This document shows, one piece after another, positions 1 through 7,467 of a stretch of DNA of 64,000 nt. Each line of letters starts with the position of its first letter. The first letter of the stretch is position 1. Made by a program: the position numbers and the translations under genes. Under the pieces are notes generated by a model that saw only the letters and a program-made list of their open reading frames with translations, was not told where the DNA came from and ran no database searches. The stretch lies in the NCBI GenBank assembly GCA_036262035.1, contig DATAJS010000010.1:496001-560000 (forward strand). Direction: 5' to 3'. The stretch is from Burkholderiales bacterium (GTDB lineage: Bacteria; Pseudomonadota; Gammaproteobacteria; Burkholderiales; SG8-41).

Positions 1-474
1 CCGTTCGGCGTGAAAGGCTGGGTGAAAGTCCACCCGTTCACCGAGACGCCCGAAAGCCTCGTCGATTACCGCACGTGGTGGGTCGGCCAAGAGGGTCACT
101 GGCAGGCGCTGGAAGTCGAGAGCGCCGAAGTGCACGGCGAAGCGGTGGCGGCGAAGCTTCACGGCTGCGACGATCGCGACGCCGCGGCGCTGTTCCGGGG
201 GCGCGAGATCGCGGTGCCGCGCGAGGCGTTCCCCGAGGCCGGAGAGAACGAGTTTTACTGGGCCGATCTGATCGGCCTCGAAGTGGTCAACGAGCAGGAC
301 GAGCGCTTCGGCACGGTGACCGAAGTGTTCGAGACCGGCGCGAATGACGTGCTGGTGGTTGTGGGGCCGGAAGGCGACAAGCGCGAGCGCTTGATACCTT
401 TCCTCGAATCGGTAGTGAAGCAGGTCGATTTGCAGGGTCGTGTGATCCGCGTCGACTGGGGTCTGGACTACTGA
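1..474 (+). CDS. rimM: Ribosome maturation factor RimM (5' partial)
   Basis: RimM binds the 30S head and ribosomal protein S19 and helps 16S rRNA processing. The frame is open from base 1 and begins inside the conserved GVKGW segment of the N-terminal RimM barrel, so roughly 15 to 20 residues lie outside the window. The C-terminal half, with [12 protein letters not shown] and then DVLVV and LIPFL, is the PRC-barrel domain. The stop overlaps the trmD start by one base (TGATG), as expected in the conserved rpsP-rimM-trmD-rplS operon, so rpsP probably lies just upstream. The cut is only the window edge. Assignment is firm from sequence plus synteny. Confidence 0.96.
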   Translation, partial: PFGVKGWVKVHPFTETPESLVDYRTWWVGQEGHWQALEVESAEVHGEAVAAKLHGCDDRDAAALFRGREIAVPREAFPEAGENEFYWADLIGLEVVNEQDERFGTVTEVFETGANDVLVVVGPEGDKRERLIPFLESVVKQVDLQGRVIRVDWGLDY

Positions 475-1226
475 TGCTGCAGATCGACGTCGTCACGCTG
501 TTCCCGCCGATGTTCGAGGCGGTGACCGAAAGCGGCGTGACGGGCCGGGCGCGCGAGCGTAAGGTCTACGAGCTGGTGGCGTGGAATCCGCGCGATTTCG
601 CCGCCAACGCCTACCGCACGGTCGACGACAGGCCGTACGGCGGCGGGCCGGGCATGGTGATGATGGTCGAGCCGCTGGAGAAGGCGTTGCAGGCGGCGAA
701 GCAGCGGCAGAAGAGCAGCGGTGTCGCGAAACCCCGCGTGCTGCACCTCACGCCGCAGGGCAGGCTCCTCGACCACATGCTGGTGGTAGAGCTGGCGAAG
801 GAAGAAGGATTGGTGATGCTCGCCGGACGCTACGAAGGCGTCGACGAGCGTCTGACGGATCGCGTGATCGACCTTGAGGTCTCGATCGGCGATTACGTGC
901 TCTCCGGCGGAGAGCTCGCGGCGATGGTGGTCATCGACGCGGTGGTGAGACAGTTGCCCGGCGTGTTGGGCGATGCGGAATCGGCGAGCCAGGATTCGTT
1001 CGTGAACGGGCTCCTCGATCACCCGCACTACACCCGGCCGGAAGTATACGAAGGCGTCGGTGTGCCGCAGGTGTTGCTCTCGGGCAACCACGCGCACATC
1101 GCGAAGTGGAGATTGAAGCAGGCGCTGGGCAGGACGTGGCGGCGGCGCCCGGACCTGCTGGCGAAACGTAACCTGAGCGCTGAAGAGAGCGCGCTGCTGG
1201 ACGAATTCAAGAAAGAAGGGTCGTGA
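474..1226 (+). CDS. trmD: tRNA (guanine-37-N1)-methyltransferase TrmD
   Basis: TrmD methylates N1 of G37 next to the anticodon of several tRNAs, using S-adenosylmethionine, and so prevents +1 frameshifting. The protein has 250 residues, a normal length. Seen are the family motifs [29 protein letters not shown] and [20 protein letters not shown], which form the SPOUT trefoil-knot SAM site, and the QDSF segment after the linker. The ATG overlaps the rimM stop by one base, which suggests translational coupling. The stop lies two bases before the rplS ATG. Confidence 0.98.
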   Translation: MLQIDVVTLFPPMFEAVTESGVTGRARERKVYELVAWNPRDFAANAYRTVDDRPYGGGPGMVMMVEPLEKALQAAKQRQKSSGVAKPRVLHLTPQGRLLDHMLVVELAKEEGLVMLAGRYEGVDERLTDRVIDLEVSIGDYVLSGGELAAMVVIDAVVRQLPGVLGDAESASQDSFVNGLLDHPHYTRPEVYEGVGVPQVLLSGNHAHIAKWRLKQALGRTWRRRPDLLAKRNLSAEESALLDEFKKEGS

Positions 1227-1228
1227 AC

Positions 1229-1639
1229 ATGGACATCATCCAACAACTCGAGCAGGACGAGATCAAGCGTCTCGGCAAGAAGATTCCCGACTTCAACCCC
1301 GGCGACACCGTCGTGGTGAGCGTGAACGTCGTCGAAGGCGAACGCAAGCGCGTGCAGGCGTACGAAGGCGTGGTCATCGCCAAGCGCAACCGCGGGCTCA
1401 ACTCCTCGTTCATCGTGCGCAAGATCTCGTCGGGCGAAGGCGTGGAGCGCACGTTCCAGACCTACTCGCCGATGATCGCGAACGTGGAAGTGAAGCGCCG
1501 CGGCGACGTCGGCCGCGCCAAGCTCTATTACCTCCGCCAGCGTTCGGGCAAGGCCGCGCGCATCAAGGAGAAGCTCACCGTCGTGCGCGCGCAGGCGCAG
1601 CAGCAGGACAACACCGCGGCCGAGCCCGCGCAGCAGTAA
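1229..1639 (+). CDS. rplS: 50S ribosomal protein L19
   Basis: L19 lies at the 30S-50S interface. The protein starts [15 protein letters not shown] and contains the typical [12 protein letters not shown] and [13 protein letters not shown] segments; the last 20 residues are a Gln/Ala-rich tail. A GTG six bases upstream is in frame, but the purine-rich AAGAAGGG at 1213-1220 is correctly spaced for the ATG at 1229 (8 bases) and too close to the GTG. It is the last gene of the ribosomal operon and is followed 22 bases later by a strong intrinsic terminator. Confidence 0.97.
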   Translation: MDIIQQLEQDEIKRLGKKIPDFNPGDTVVVSVNVVEGERKRVQAYEGVVIAKRNRGLNSSFIVRKISSGEGVERTFQTYSPMIANVEVKRRGDVGRAKLYYLRQRSGKAARIKEKLTVVRAQAQQQDNTAAEPAQQ

Positions 1640-1640
1640 C

Positions 1641-3347
1641 TTGGCGCTCGCAGCGTCGAAGAAGGGCGGCTTGACGGCCGCCCTTTTTTATTTGCTGAGC
1701 GCGTCCGCGCACGCCGCGACCGCGGAGGACCCGCTCGCGGTGCGCGCGATGATCAACGCCGGCGCGGTCGAGCTCGCGCTCTCGCGCATCGACGCGCTGC
1801 AGCCGCGCGACATGGCGGCCGCGCAATGGGCGGAGTGGGAAGGGCTGCGCTGCGAAGCGCTCGCGCGCCTCAAACGCTTCGACACCGTCTTCGCGCGCGC
1901 CAACGCGCTGCCCGGCAGCGTGTCCTCGCCGGCGCTGCACGCCTGCTATGTCGCGGCCGCGCAGGCCGCGGTCGCGCTGAACGAGCCGGCCGCTGCGCGC
2001 GCTCACGCGGCGCAGTTGCTCTGGCAGCGCAAGGCGAGCGAGGCCGAAACGCGCGAGGTGCGCCTGGCGGTGATCGACAGCTATCTCGTGGAGAAGCGCG
2101 GCGATGAAGCGTTCCGCAGCATGCTGCGCTTCCAGCAGGACTATCAGCCGCTCGATCGCGCGACCGCCGACCGTTTCGCGGCGGCCCTGCTCGATCTTTC
2201 GCTCGACCGCGAAGCGCTGAACTGGCTCGGACGCACCGACCAGGTGAGCCCGACGCTCCTGAGGTTGCAGTTGCGCAGCGGCACGCTGACGCCCGACGCG
2301 GTGATCTCGCAGGCGCGCGCGGCGCTCGCACGCGATCCCGATCCGCTCTATTTCCGCGCGATCCAGGAGGCGGCCGCGCGCAGCGGCGAGCGTCAGGTAC
2401 AGGTCGAGGCGCTCGAGCGCATCCTGCAGGCGACCGATCCGCGCAACGCCTCGTCGATCAAGGACGGCGGCGACCGGTTGTGGCAGGCCTACGCGGCGGC
2501 GGCGAACGAGGTCGCCAATCGCGAGCAGCTGCTCGTCGGCGACGACGGCGCGTTCGCCGACTACGCCGCGCGCAGGCTCGGGACGAACGCCGTGCTCTCC
2601 CGCGCCTTCTACGGCTATCTCGCGCGCCAGGCCGGCAATCCCGCGCTGCGCCGCGACGCGCTGCTCCAGCTCGCGTTCTCGCTGTCTTCCGCCGGGCTCG
2701 ATCGCACCGCGCTCGCGCTCACGCAGAGCATGGGTCTCGAAACCGATACGCTCGATGCGCAGACGCGCCACCTGCTCGGCACGCTCGCGGCCAGACGCCA
2801 CGATGCCGCGCTCGCGATGAAACTGTGGAAAGGCCTGCCCGCGCCGCCCAACGTGGACGCGGCCGAATGGCAGCTCACGCTCGCGCGCACTGCGCTGCAG
2901 GCGGGCGACGCGGAGGCGAGCGCCGATACCCTGCGGGCGGCGCTCGAAGGCCGCAAGACGCTGACAGCCGATTACGCGCAGCACGTGCTCGACGTCGCGC
3001 AGGAGATGCTCGACCTGCGCGCCCTCGACCCCGCGCAGAAGGTCTACGAAGCGCTGGTGCCGGCGACCACCGACGTGCGAGCGCGCGAAGCGCTGTTCGG
3101 CCTCGGCCGCGTGAACGAGCTCAAAGGCGATGCGAATGCCGCGGCCGCCGCATACCTGCGATCGGCGCTCCTCATGCAGGCCGCGGCGCCCGACAACCTC
3201 GCGTACCAGGCGCGGCTCCTCGCCGCGCTGAATCTCATGCGCGCCGGCCACAAGGACGACGCGCGCGCGCAGTTCGAGTGGCTGCTTCGCAATTCCAAGG
3301 ACGCCGCGCTCACGGAGGCGGCGAAGCGGGGGTTGGGGCGGCTGTAG
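1641..3347 (+). CDS. Exported helical-repeat (TPR-like) protein, unknown function
   Basis: A 568-residue protein. The N-terminus has two lysines, a hydrophobic stretch and an SAHA/AT signal-peptidase I-like site near residue 26, so export to the periplasm is likely. The rest is almost entirely Ala/Leu/Arg-rich amphipathic helices of about 34-residue spacing, as in TPR or SEL1-like solenoids, for example around ALFGLGRVNELKGDANAAAA near residue 490. The TTG at 1641 is the only start that keeps the charged n-region of the signal peptide, but it has no clear ribosome binding site and lies two bases after the rplS stop. TTG 1671 in the terminator loop, or ATG 1749, are alternatives. No enzyme motif was recognised; TPR scaffolds often support envelope assembly, which is only a guess here. 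Confidence 0.72.
   Translation: MALAASKKGGLTAALFYLLSASAHAATAEDPLAVRAMINAGAVELALSRIDALQPRDMAAAQWAEWEGLRCEALARLKRFDTVFARANALPGSVSSPALHACYVAAAQAAVALNEPAAARAHAAQLLWQRKASEAETREVRLAVIDSYLVEKRGDEAFRSMLRFQQDYQPLDRATADRFAAALLDLSLDREALNWLGRTDQVSPTLLRLQLRSGTLTPDAVISQARAALARDPDPLYFRAIQEAAARSGERQVQVEALERILQATDPRNASSIKDGGDRLWQAYAAAANEVANREQLLVGDDGAFADYAARRLGTNAVLSRAFYGYLARQAGNPALRRDALLQLAFSLSSAGLDRTALALTQSMGLETDTLDAQTRHLLGTLAARRHDAALAMKLWKGLPAPPNVDAAEWQLTLARTALQAGDAEASADTLRAALEGRKTLTADYAQHVLDVAQEMLDLRALDPAQKVYEALVPATTDVRAREALFGLGRVNELKGDANAAAAAYLRSALLMQAAAPDNLAYQARLLAALNLMRAGHKDDARAQFEWLLRNSKDAALTEAAKRGLGRL
1662..1689 (+). terminator. Intrinsic terminator after rplS, inside the next reading frame
   Basis: AAGGGCGGC (1662-1670), loop TTGACG, GCCGCCCTT (1677-1685), with six T at 1684-1689. 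The 9-bp perfect GC-rich stem and U-tract are textbook. It lies 22 bases after the rplS stop and within the signal-peptide codons of the following gene, so downstream expression must rely on read-through or on a promoter within the hairpin region. Confidence 0.9.
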
Positions 3348-3353
3348 ACGCAG

Positions 3354-3487
3354 AAAAAGTGACGGATAAAGCGGTGACGGAAAGAACGGTGACGGATAAA
3401 GCGGTGACGAAAGGCGTCGCACTGCTCTGACCCGTCACCGCATGATCCGTCACTGCTTCACCCGTCACCGCTTCATCGTCACCTTTT
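3354..3487. repeat. Periodic inverted repeat, GTGACGG family, copy 1
   Basis: Left arm 3354-3410 consists of about four 15-base units of the form GTGACGGATAAAGCG; right arm 3431-3487 is the reverse complement with scattered mismatches; the loop is about 20 bases. It fills the space between convergent genes and its right end touches the regulator's stop codon. It may act as a bidirectional terminator, although no clear T-tract follows. A second copy is at 17983-18113. Confidence 0.85.
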
Positions 3488-4245
3488 CACCGCAATCCGT
3501 CGTTCTTCCACAGGTCACTCAAATACTCGTGCTTCTCGGTATCCACCCAGCTCACGCGATACTCGACCGGCGTGTCGTCGTAGGTGAACGCGACGCGCTT
3601 GATCGCGAGCGCGGGGCTGTCGGCGGGGATGCCGAGCAGGGCCGCGGCGCGGGCGGGGGCGCGGTCGGCGGCGAGGCGCTCGCTGATGCGCAGCACGCTG
3701 ATGCCGTAGCGCGCCTGGTAGAGGCCGTAGATCGTGCCTTCGCGCTGCGCGAAGACGTCTTCGGAGAGATCGGGGAAGAGCGCCTGCGGCACGGTGATCT
3801 CGTCGAAGATCACCGGCTCGCCGCCGAGGTGGAGCAGGTTCTGGATGCGGAATACCGCGGCGCCGCGCTCGAGCCCGAGCTTCTCTTCCTCGATGGCCGT
3901 CGCCTTCGCGCGCCGGAAGGAGAGCAGCTCGAGCGTCGGCGGCTCGCGGCTGCCGTCCTTGCCGACGATGTGGAAGAAGTAGAAGAGCGTGCGGTCTTCG
4001 GTGTGGGTCGCGACGAACGTGCCGCGGCCCTGCTGGCGCAGCAGGATGCGCTCGGCGACGAGCTCGTCGATCGCCTTGCGGATCGTGCCGATCGAGACAT
4101 TGAAGCGCTCCGCGAGCTTGGCTTCGCTCGGAATCGCCTTGCCCGGCTTCCAGTCGCCGGCCGCGAGGCCGCGCGTGAGGCGATTCTTGACTTCCTTGTA
4201 GAGCGGGCTGAAGGTGAGGCCGCCCGCCGCGAGCGTGTCGCCCAT
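3487..4245 (-). CDS. GntR family regulator with UTRA ligand domain (HutC/FarR subfamily)
   Basis: A 252-residue DNA-binding protein. Residues about 12-80 are the winged helix-turn-helix, with YKEVKNRLTRGLAAGDW, the PSEAKLAERFNVS recognition region and GTIRKAIDELV; residues about 95-240 are a UTRA effector domain typical of HutC/FarR-type regulators. The start is supported by AGGGAG eight bases upstream. It is divergent from the hydro-lyase/Sdh-like operon, with 176 bases between, and a near-palindrome overlapping the operon's -35 box is a good candidate operator. It probably represses the operon until the substrate or an intermediate binds UTRA. The ligand cannot be read from sequence. Confidence 0.92.
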   Translation of the reverse strand: MGDTLAAGGLTFSPLYKEVKNRLTRGLAAGDWKPGKAIPSEAKLAERFNVSIGTIRKAIDELVAERILLRQQGRGTFVATHTEDRTLFYFFHIVGKDGSREPPTLELLSFRRAKATAIEEEKLGLERGAAVFRIQNLLHLGGEPVIFDEITVPQALFPDLSEDVFAQREGTIYGLYQARYGISVLRISERLAADRAPARAAALLGIPADSPALAIKRVAFTYDDTPVEYRVSWVDTEKHEYLSDLWKNDGLR

Positions 4246-4308
4246 TCGGCGGCTCCCTGAAGTTGTGAAGTCCGCGGGATTCTACACGGTCCTGCCGAAT
4301 TCATATAG

Positions 4309-4346
4309 GTCATCTAGTTGACTTTGCCCAAAAGCCCCGATACGAT
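4309..4346 (+). promoter_or_regulatory. Sigma-70 promoter with overlapping palindromic operator
   Basis: TTGACT at 4318-4323 and TACGAT at 4341-4346 with a 17-base spacer fit a sigma-70 promoter for the operon starting at 4422; transcription should begin near 4353. GTCATCTAGTTGAC (4309-4322) is a 12/14 palindrome centred on CTAG and overlaps the -35 box, a repressor position for the divergent GntR/UTRA protein. Confidence 0.6.
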
Positions 4347-4421
4347 CCGTCCACCCAAGAACGATAATCCCGGTTTTCAACCCTTTCTCAGGTGTCGCCA
4401 CGACACGCGCAGGAGGCGTCA

Positions 4422-4703
4422 ATGATCCACATACTCGTACACGACAAGAAAGACACGGTCGGTGTGGCCGTCGTCGAAGGCATCAAGACCGGCCAGGAGC
4501 TGACGGGCTGGGTGATGGAAGACGATTCCACCATCAAGGTGAAAGCGCTGAACGACGTGCCCATCGGGCACAAGGTCGCCACCAAGGAGATCAAGAAGGG
4601 CGACACCATCATCAAGTACGGCTTCGACATCGGCAAAGCGGTCGCCGACATCAAGCTGGGCGAGCACGCCCACGTGCACAACATCAAGACGAAGCGCTGG
4701 TAG
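4422..4703 (+). CDS. UxaA-family hydro-lyase small subunit (SAF domain; SuyA-like)
   Basis: A 93-residue single SAF domain, equivalent to the N-terminal part of altronate/galactarate dehydratases and to the small subunit SuyA of (2R)-sulfolactate sulfo-lyase. Seen are MIHILVHDKKDTVGVAVVE, the GHKVA segment, IIKYGFDIGKA and the terminal HVHNIKTKRW. AGGAGG at 4411-4416 sets the ATG at 4422; an in-frame start 30 bases upstream lacks such a site. It forms a two-gene enzyme with the large subunit at 4811, separated by an inverted repeat. The partner substrate could be altronate, galactarate, a tartrate-like acid or sulfolactate. Confidence 0.9.
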   Translation: MIHILVHDKKDTVGVAVVEGIKTGQELTGWVMEDDSTIKVKALNDVPIGHKVATKEIKKGDTIIKYGFDIGKAVADIKLGEHAHVHNIKTKRW

Positions 4704-4716
4704 CGCGCTTGCGCGA

Positions 4717-4801
4717 TGAAACGTGAAACGTGAAATGTGAAACGCGTCCGCGCGCACATCCTTCGCTCACCACGTTTCACGTTTTACGTTTCACATTTCA
4801 C
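4717..4801. repeat. Periodic inverted repeat, GTGAAACG family
   Basis: Tandem octamers (TGAAACG[TC] type) at 4717-4744 face their complements at about 4771-4801 (CGTTTCACGTTTTACG and similar) across a 26-base loop. It lies inside an operon, between the small and large subunit genes of one enzyme, and ends ten bases before the large-subunit ATG, over the place where its ribosome binding site should be. Confidence 0.8.
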
Positions 4802-4810
4802 GGGGTCAAA

Positions 4811-5980
4811 ATGGTCAACGCAAACACGAAATTCTGGGGTTACCGGCGCGAGAACGGCCGGGTCGGCGTCCGCAATCACGTCCTCATCCTCCCGGTGGAC
4901 GATCTCTCCAACGCGGCTGCCGAAGCGGTCGCCAACAACATCAAGGGCACGCTCGCCATCCCGCACCCCTACGGCCGGCTCCAGTTCGGCGCCGACCTCG
5001 ACCTGCACTTCCGCACGCTGATCGGCGCGGGCTCGAACCCGAACGTCGCCGCCGTGGTGGTGATCTGCATCGAGGAAGGCTGGGCGAAGCGCGTCGTCGA
5101 CGGCATCGCCAAGACCGGCAAGCCGGTGATCGGCTTCGGCATCGAAGGCCACGGCGATCACGACACGATCATGCGCGCCTCCAAAGTCGCGAAGGAATAC
5201 GTGCAGTGGGCGTCCGAGCTGCGGCCGGTCGAGTGCCCGATCAGCGACCTGTGGGTCTCCACCAAGTGCGGCGAGTCCGACACCACGTCCGGCTGCGGCT
5301 CGAACCCGACCGTCGGCAGCGCGTTCGACAAGCTCGAGCCGCTCGGCGTGACGATGTGCTTCGGCGAGACCACCGAGATCACCGGCGGCGAGAACATCGT
5401 CGCGGACCGCTGCGCCACGCCTGAGGTGCGCGAGAAGTTCATGAAGATGTTCAACCGCTACCAGGACGTCGTCGAGCGCAACAAGGTCGACGATCTCTCC
5501 GAGTCGCAGCCGACCAAGGGCAACATCGCGGGCGGCCTCACGACGATCGAAGAGAAAGCGCTGGGCAACATCCAGAAGATCGGCAAGAAGTGCAAGGTCG
5601 TCGGCGTGCTCGACAAGGCCGAGACGCCCACCGGCCCCGGCCTGTGGTTCATGGACTCGTCGTCGGCCGCCGCCGAGATGGTCACGCTGGTCGCGGCCGC
5701 CGGCTACGTCGTCCACTTCTTCCCGACCGGACAGGGCAACGTGATCGGCAACCCGATCATCCCGGTGATCAAGCTCACCGCGAACCCGCGCACCGCGCGC
5801 ACGATGTCCGAGCACGTCGACTACGACTGCTCGGGCCTGCTCCAGCGCGAGAAGAACCTCGACCAGACCGGCGACGAGCTGATCGAGATGCTGCTGCGTA
5901 CGTGCAACGGCCGCCTCACCGCGGCCGAAGCGCTCGGCCATCGCGAGTTCGTCCTGACGCGTCTCTACGAGAGCGCGTGA
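4811..5980 (+). CDS. UxaA-family hydro-lyase large subunit (SuyB/altronate dehydratase-like)
   Basis: A 389-residue catalytic subunit of a UxaA-type iron-dependent hydro-lyase. Conserved motifs seen are [11 protein letters not shown] near residue 16, the [18 protein letters not shown] segment near residue 150 (metal/substrate site), [12 protein letters not shown] and [10 protein letters not shown]. The ATG at 4811 is preferred over an upstream in-frame start, since the 27 extra residues would be encoded by the inverted repeat. Its last codons overlap the Fe-S subunit gene by four bases (GTGA). With the SAF subunit the pair resembles SuyAB; with other partners of this operon, altronate/tartrate-type dehydration is equally possible. 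Confidence 0.88.
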   Translation: MVNANTKFWGYRRENGRVGVRNHVLILPVDDLSNAAAEAVANNIKGTLAIPHPYGRLQFGADLDLHFRTLIGAGSNPNVAAVVVICIEEGWAKRVVDGIAKTGKPVIGFGIEGHGDHDTIMRASKVAKEYVQWASELRPVECPISDLWVSTKCGESDTTSGCGSNPTVGSAFDKLEPLGVTMCFGETTEITGGENIVADRCATPEVREKFMKMFNRYQDVVERNKVDDLSESQPTKGNIAGGLTTIEEKALGNIQKIGKKCKVVGVLDKAETPTGPGLWFMDSSSAAAEMVTLVAAAGYVVHFFPTGQGNVIGNPIIPVIKLTANPRTARTMSEHVDYDCSGLLQREKNLDQTGDELIEMLLRTCNGRLTAAEALGHREFVLTRLYESA

Positions 5981-6729
5981 AGACCGAAGGCGCGCAGGCG
6001 TCCTTGCCGGGAAGCACGCTCCGCGTCCGCGTCTGGCGCGGAGGTGAACAGGGGGAGGGGCATTTCGAGGAGTTCGAGGTGCCCCGCCTCGAGAGCCAGA
6101 CGGTGCTGGATGTGGTCACCCACATCCAGCGCAAGTGCGATCCGACGCTGTCGTACCGCTTCGCGTGCCGCGTCGGCATGTGCGGCTCGTGCGCGATGAC
6201 CGTCAACGGAAGAGCGCGGTGGACCTGCCGCACGCACGTCTCGGTCGTCGCGGAAGGCGACAGGCTGGAGATCGCTCCGCTGCACAACCTGCCGGTGGTG
6301 AAGGACCTCGTCACCGACATGACGCCTTTCTTCGACAAGTGGGCGGCGGCGAAAGGCCAGTTCAAAGGCACCCAAAAGCGCACCGACGATTTCTCGCGCG
6401 TGCCGCCGGAGTCGCGCGAGCGCAAGCTCGTCGACGAGAACATCGAGTGCATCGGCTGCGGCGTGTGCTACAGCTCGTGCGACGTCGTGACGTGGAAGCC
6501 CGATTACCTCGGTCCGGCCGCGCTCAACCGCGCCTGGACGCTGGTCAACGACGTGCGTGACGTGAACGACCGCGAGCGCCTCGCGGCGGTCGCCGGCGAT
6601 GCCGGCTGTCACGCCTGCCACACCCAGATGAGCTGCACCGAGCGTTGTCCGAAGCAGCTCAAGCCGACTGCGGCGATCGCCGGGCTGAAGCGCGTCGTGC
6701 TCAAGGCGGCATTGAAAGGCGAGCTGTGA
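5977..6729 (+). CDS. Succinate dehydrogenase/fumarate reductase-like iron-sulfur subunit (SdhB/FrdB)
   Basis: A 250-residue electron-transfer subunit that should carry three clusters. Seen are the 2Fe-2S plant-ferredoxin motif [21 protein letters not shown] (shown in part: [11 protein letters not shown]), the 4Fe-4S motif [11 protein letters not shown] and the C-terminal [15 protein letters not shown] for the mixed 4Fe/3Fe clusters. GTG 5977 overlaps the previous stop as GTGA, so translation is probably coupled. The genes for both membrane anchors follow with 4-base overlaps, but the flavoprotein lies 5.8 kb downstream at 12529. It probably passes electrons between that flavoprotein and quinone at the inner membrane. 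It is unlikely to be the housekeeping Sdh, given its catabolic context. Confidence 0.9.
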   Translation: MKTEGAQASLPGSTLRVRVWRGGEQGEGHFEEFEVPRLESQTVLDVVTHIQRKCDPTLSYRFACRVGMCGSCAMTVNGRARWTCRTHVSVVAEGDRLEIAPLHNLPVVKDLVTDMTPFFDKWAAAKGQFKGTQKRTDDFSRVPPESRERKLVDENIECIGCGVCYSSCDVVTWKPDYLGPAALNRAWTLVNDVRDVNDRERLAAVAGDAGCHACHTQMSCTERCPKQLKPTAAIAGLKRVVLKAALKGEL

Positions 6730-7082
6730 GCGCGCGCGCCCTCAGCCCTCGGGCACAAGTGCTGCTGTATGGCGCCCAGCGCGCGTCTGCTGCGGTGCTC
6801 GCGATCTGCGTCATCGTCCATCTCGCAACGATCATCTACGCCGTACGCAACGGCCTCACCGCCTCCGAGATCCTGCAGCGCACGTCCGGCAGCATCGGGT
6901 GGGCGCTCTTCTACGGCCTCTTCGTGCTGGCGGTCGCGGTGCACGCGCCGATCGGCCTGCGCAACGTGCTGACCGAAGCGTTCGGCTGGCGCGGCCGTGC
7001 GTACGAGATCGCGATCCTGCTGTTCGGCGTCGTCCTCGCGCTGTGGGGCTGGCGTGCGGTGTATGCGGTGGTGACGGCATGA
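6726..7082 (+). CDS. SdhC/SdhD-like membrane anchor subunit 1
   Basis: A 118-residue integral membrane protein with three predicted helices, about residues 15-37, 56-78 and 92-114. QRASAAVLAICVIVHL in helix 1 and AVHAPIGLRNVL in helix 2 hold histidines placed like the haem b ligands of Sdh cytochrome b subunits. GTG 6726 overlaps the Fe-S subunit stop by four bases and is chosen over an ATG lying deep in the preceding gene. With the next gene it should anchor the complex and bind quinone. Confidence 0.8.
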   Translation: MSARALSPRAQVLLYGAQRASAAVLAICVIVHLATIIYAVRNGLTASEILQRTSGSIGWALFYGLFVLAVAVHAPIGLRNVLTEAFGWRGRAYEIAILLFGVVLALWGWRAVYAVVTA

Positions 7083-7426
7083 AGAACGACGCCCGCGCCC
7101 GCAACCATCCCGCGTACTGGGCGTTCCTCGTCCATCGCATTTCCGGCATCGCGCTCGCGCTCTTCCTGCCGCTGCACTTCTGGGCGCTCGCGCAGGCGCT
7201 TCAGGGCGAAGCCAGGCTCGACTCGTTCCTGCGCTGGACCGAGCAGCCGCTGGTGAAGCTCGGGGAGGTCGCGCTCGTGGTGCTCCTGGCCGCGCACATG
7301 GCGGGCGGCTTGCGCCTGCTCGCGATCGAATTCCTCGCGTGGCGCGACTGGCACAAGAGCCTGCTCGCCGTCGCGAGCGCGGTGACGCTCGCGGTCGGCC
7401 TCGCGTTCGCGCTCAACCTGATCTAG
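7079..7426 (+). CDS. SdhC/SdhD-like membrane anchor subunit 2
   Basis: A 115-residue protein with three predicted transmembrane helices. VHRISGIALALFLPLHF closely resembles the HRxSG quinone/haem motif of SdhC, and AAHMAGGLRLLAIEF matches the second-helix histidine motif. ATG 7079 overlaps the stop of anchor 1 (ATGA). The two anchors look related to each other, as in four-subunit complexes with one haem b. Function is inferred from family and operon. Confidence 0.82.
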   Translation: MKNDARARNHPAYWAFLVHRISGIALALFLPLHFWALAQALQGEARLDSFLRWTEQPLVKLGEVALVVLLAAHMAGGLRLLAIEFLAWRDWHKSLLAVASAVTLAVGLAFALNLI

Positions 7427-7467
7427 CACGCATCACAACAAGCCGCATCGAGCGGCGGAGGAGGGAC

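Noticed and set aside
1575-3422. A leftward open frame of 615 codons opposite the helical-repeat protein
   Set aside because: Arg-rich composition without motifs; the forward frame has a signal peptide and regular helical repeats.
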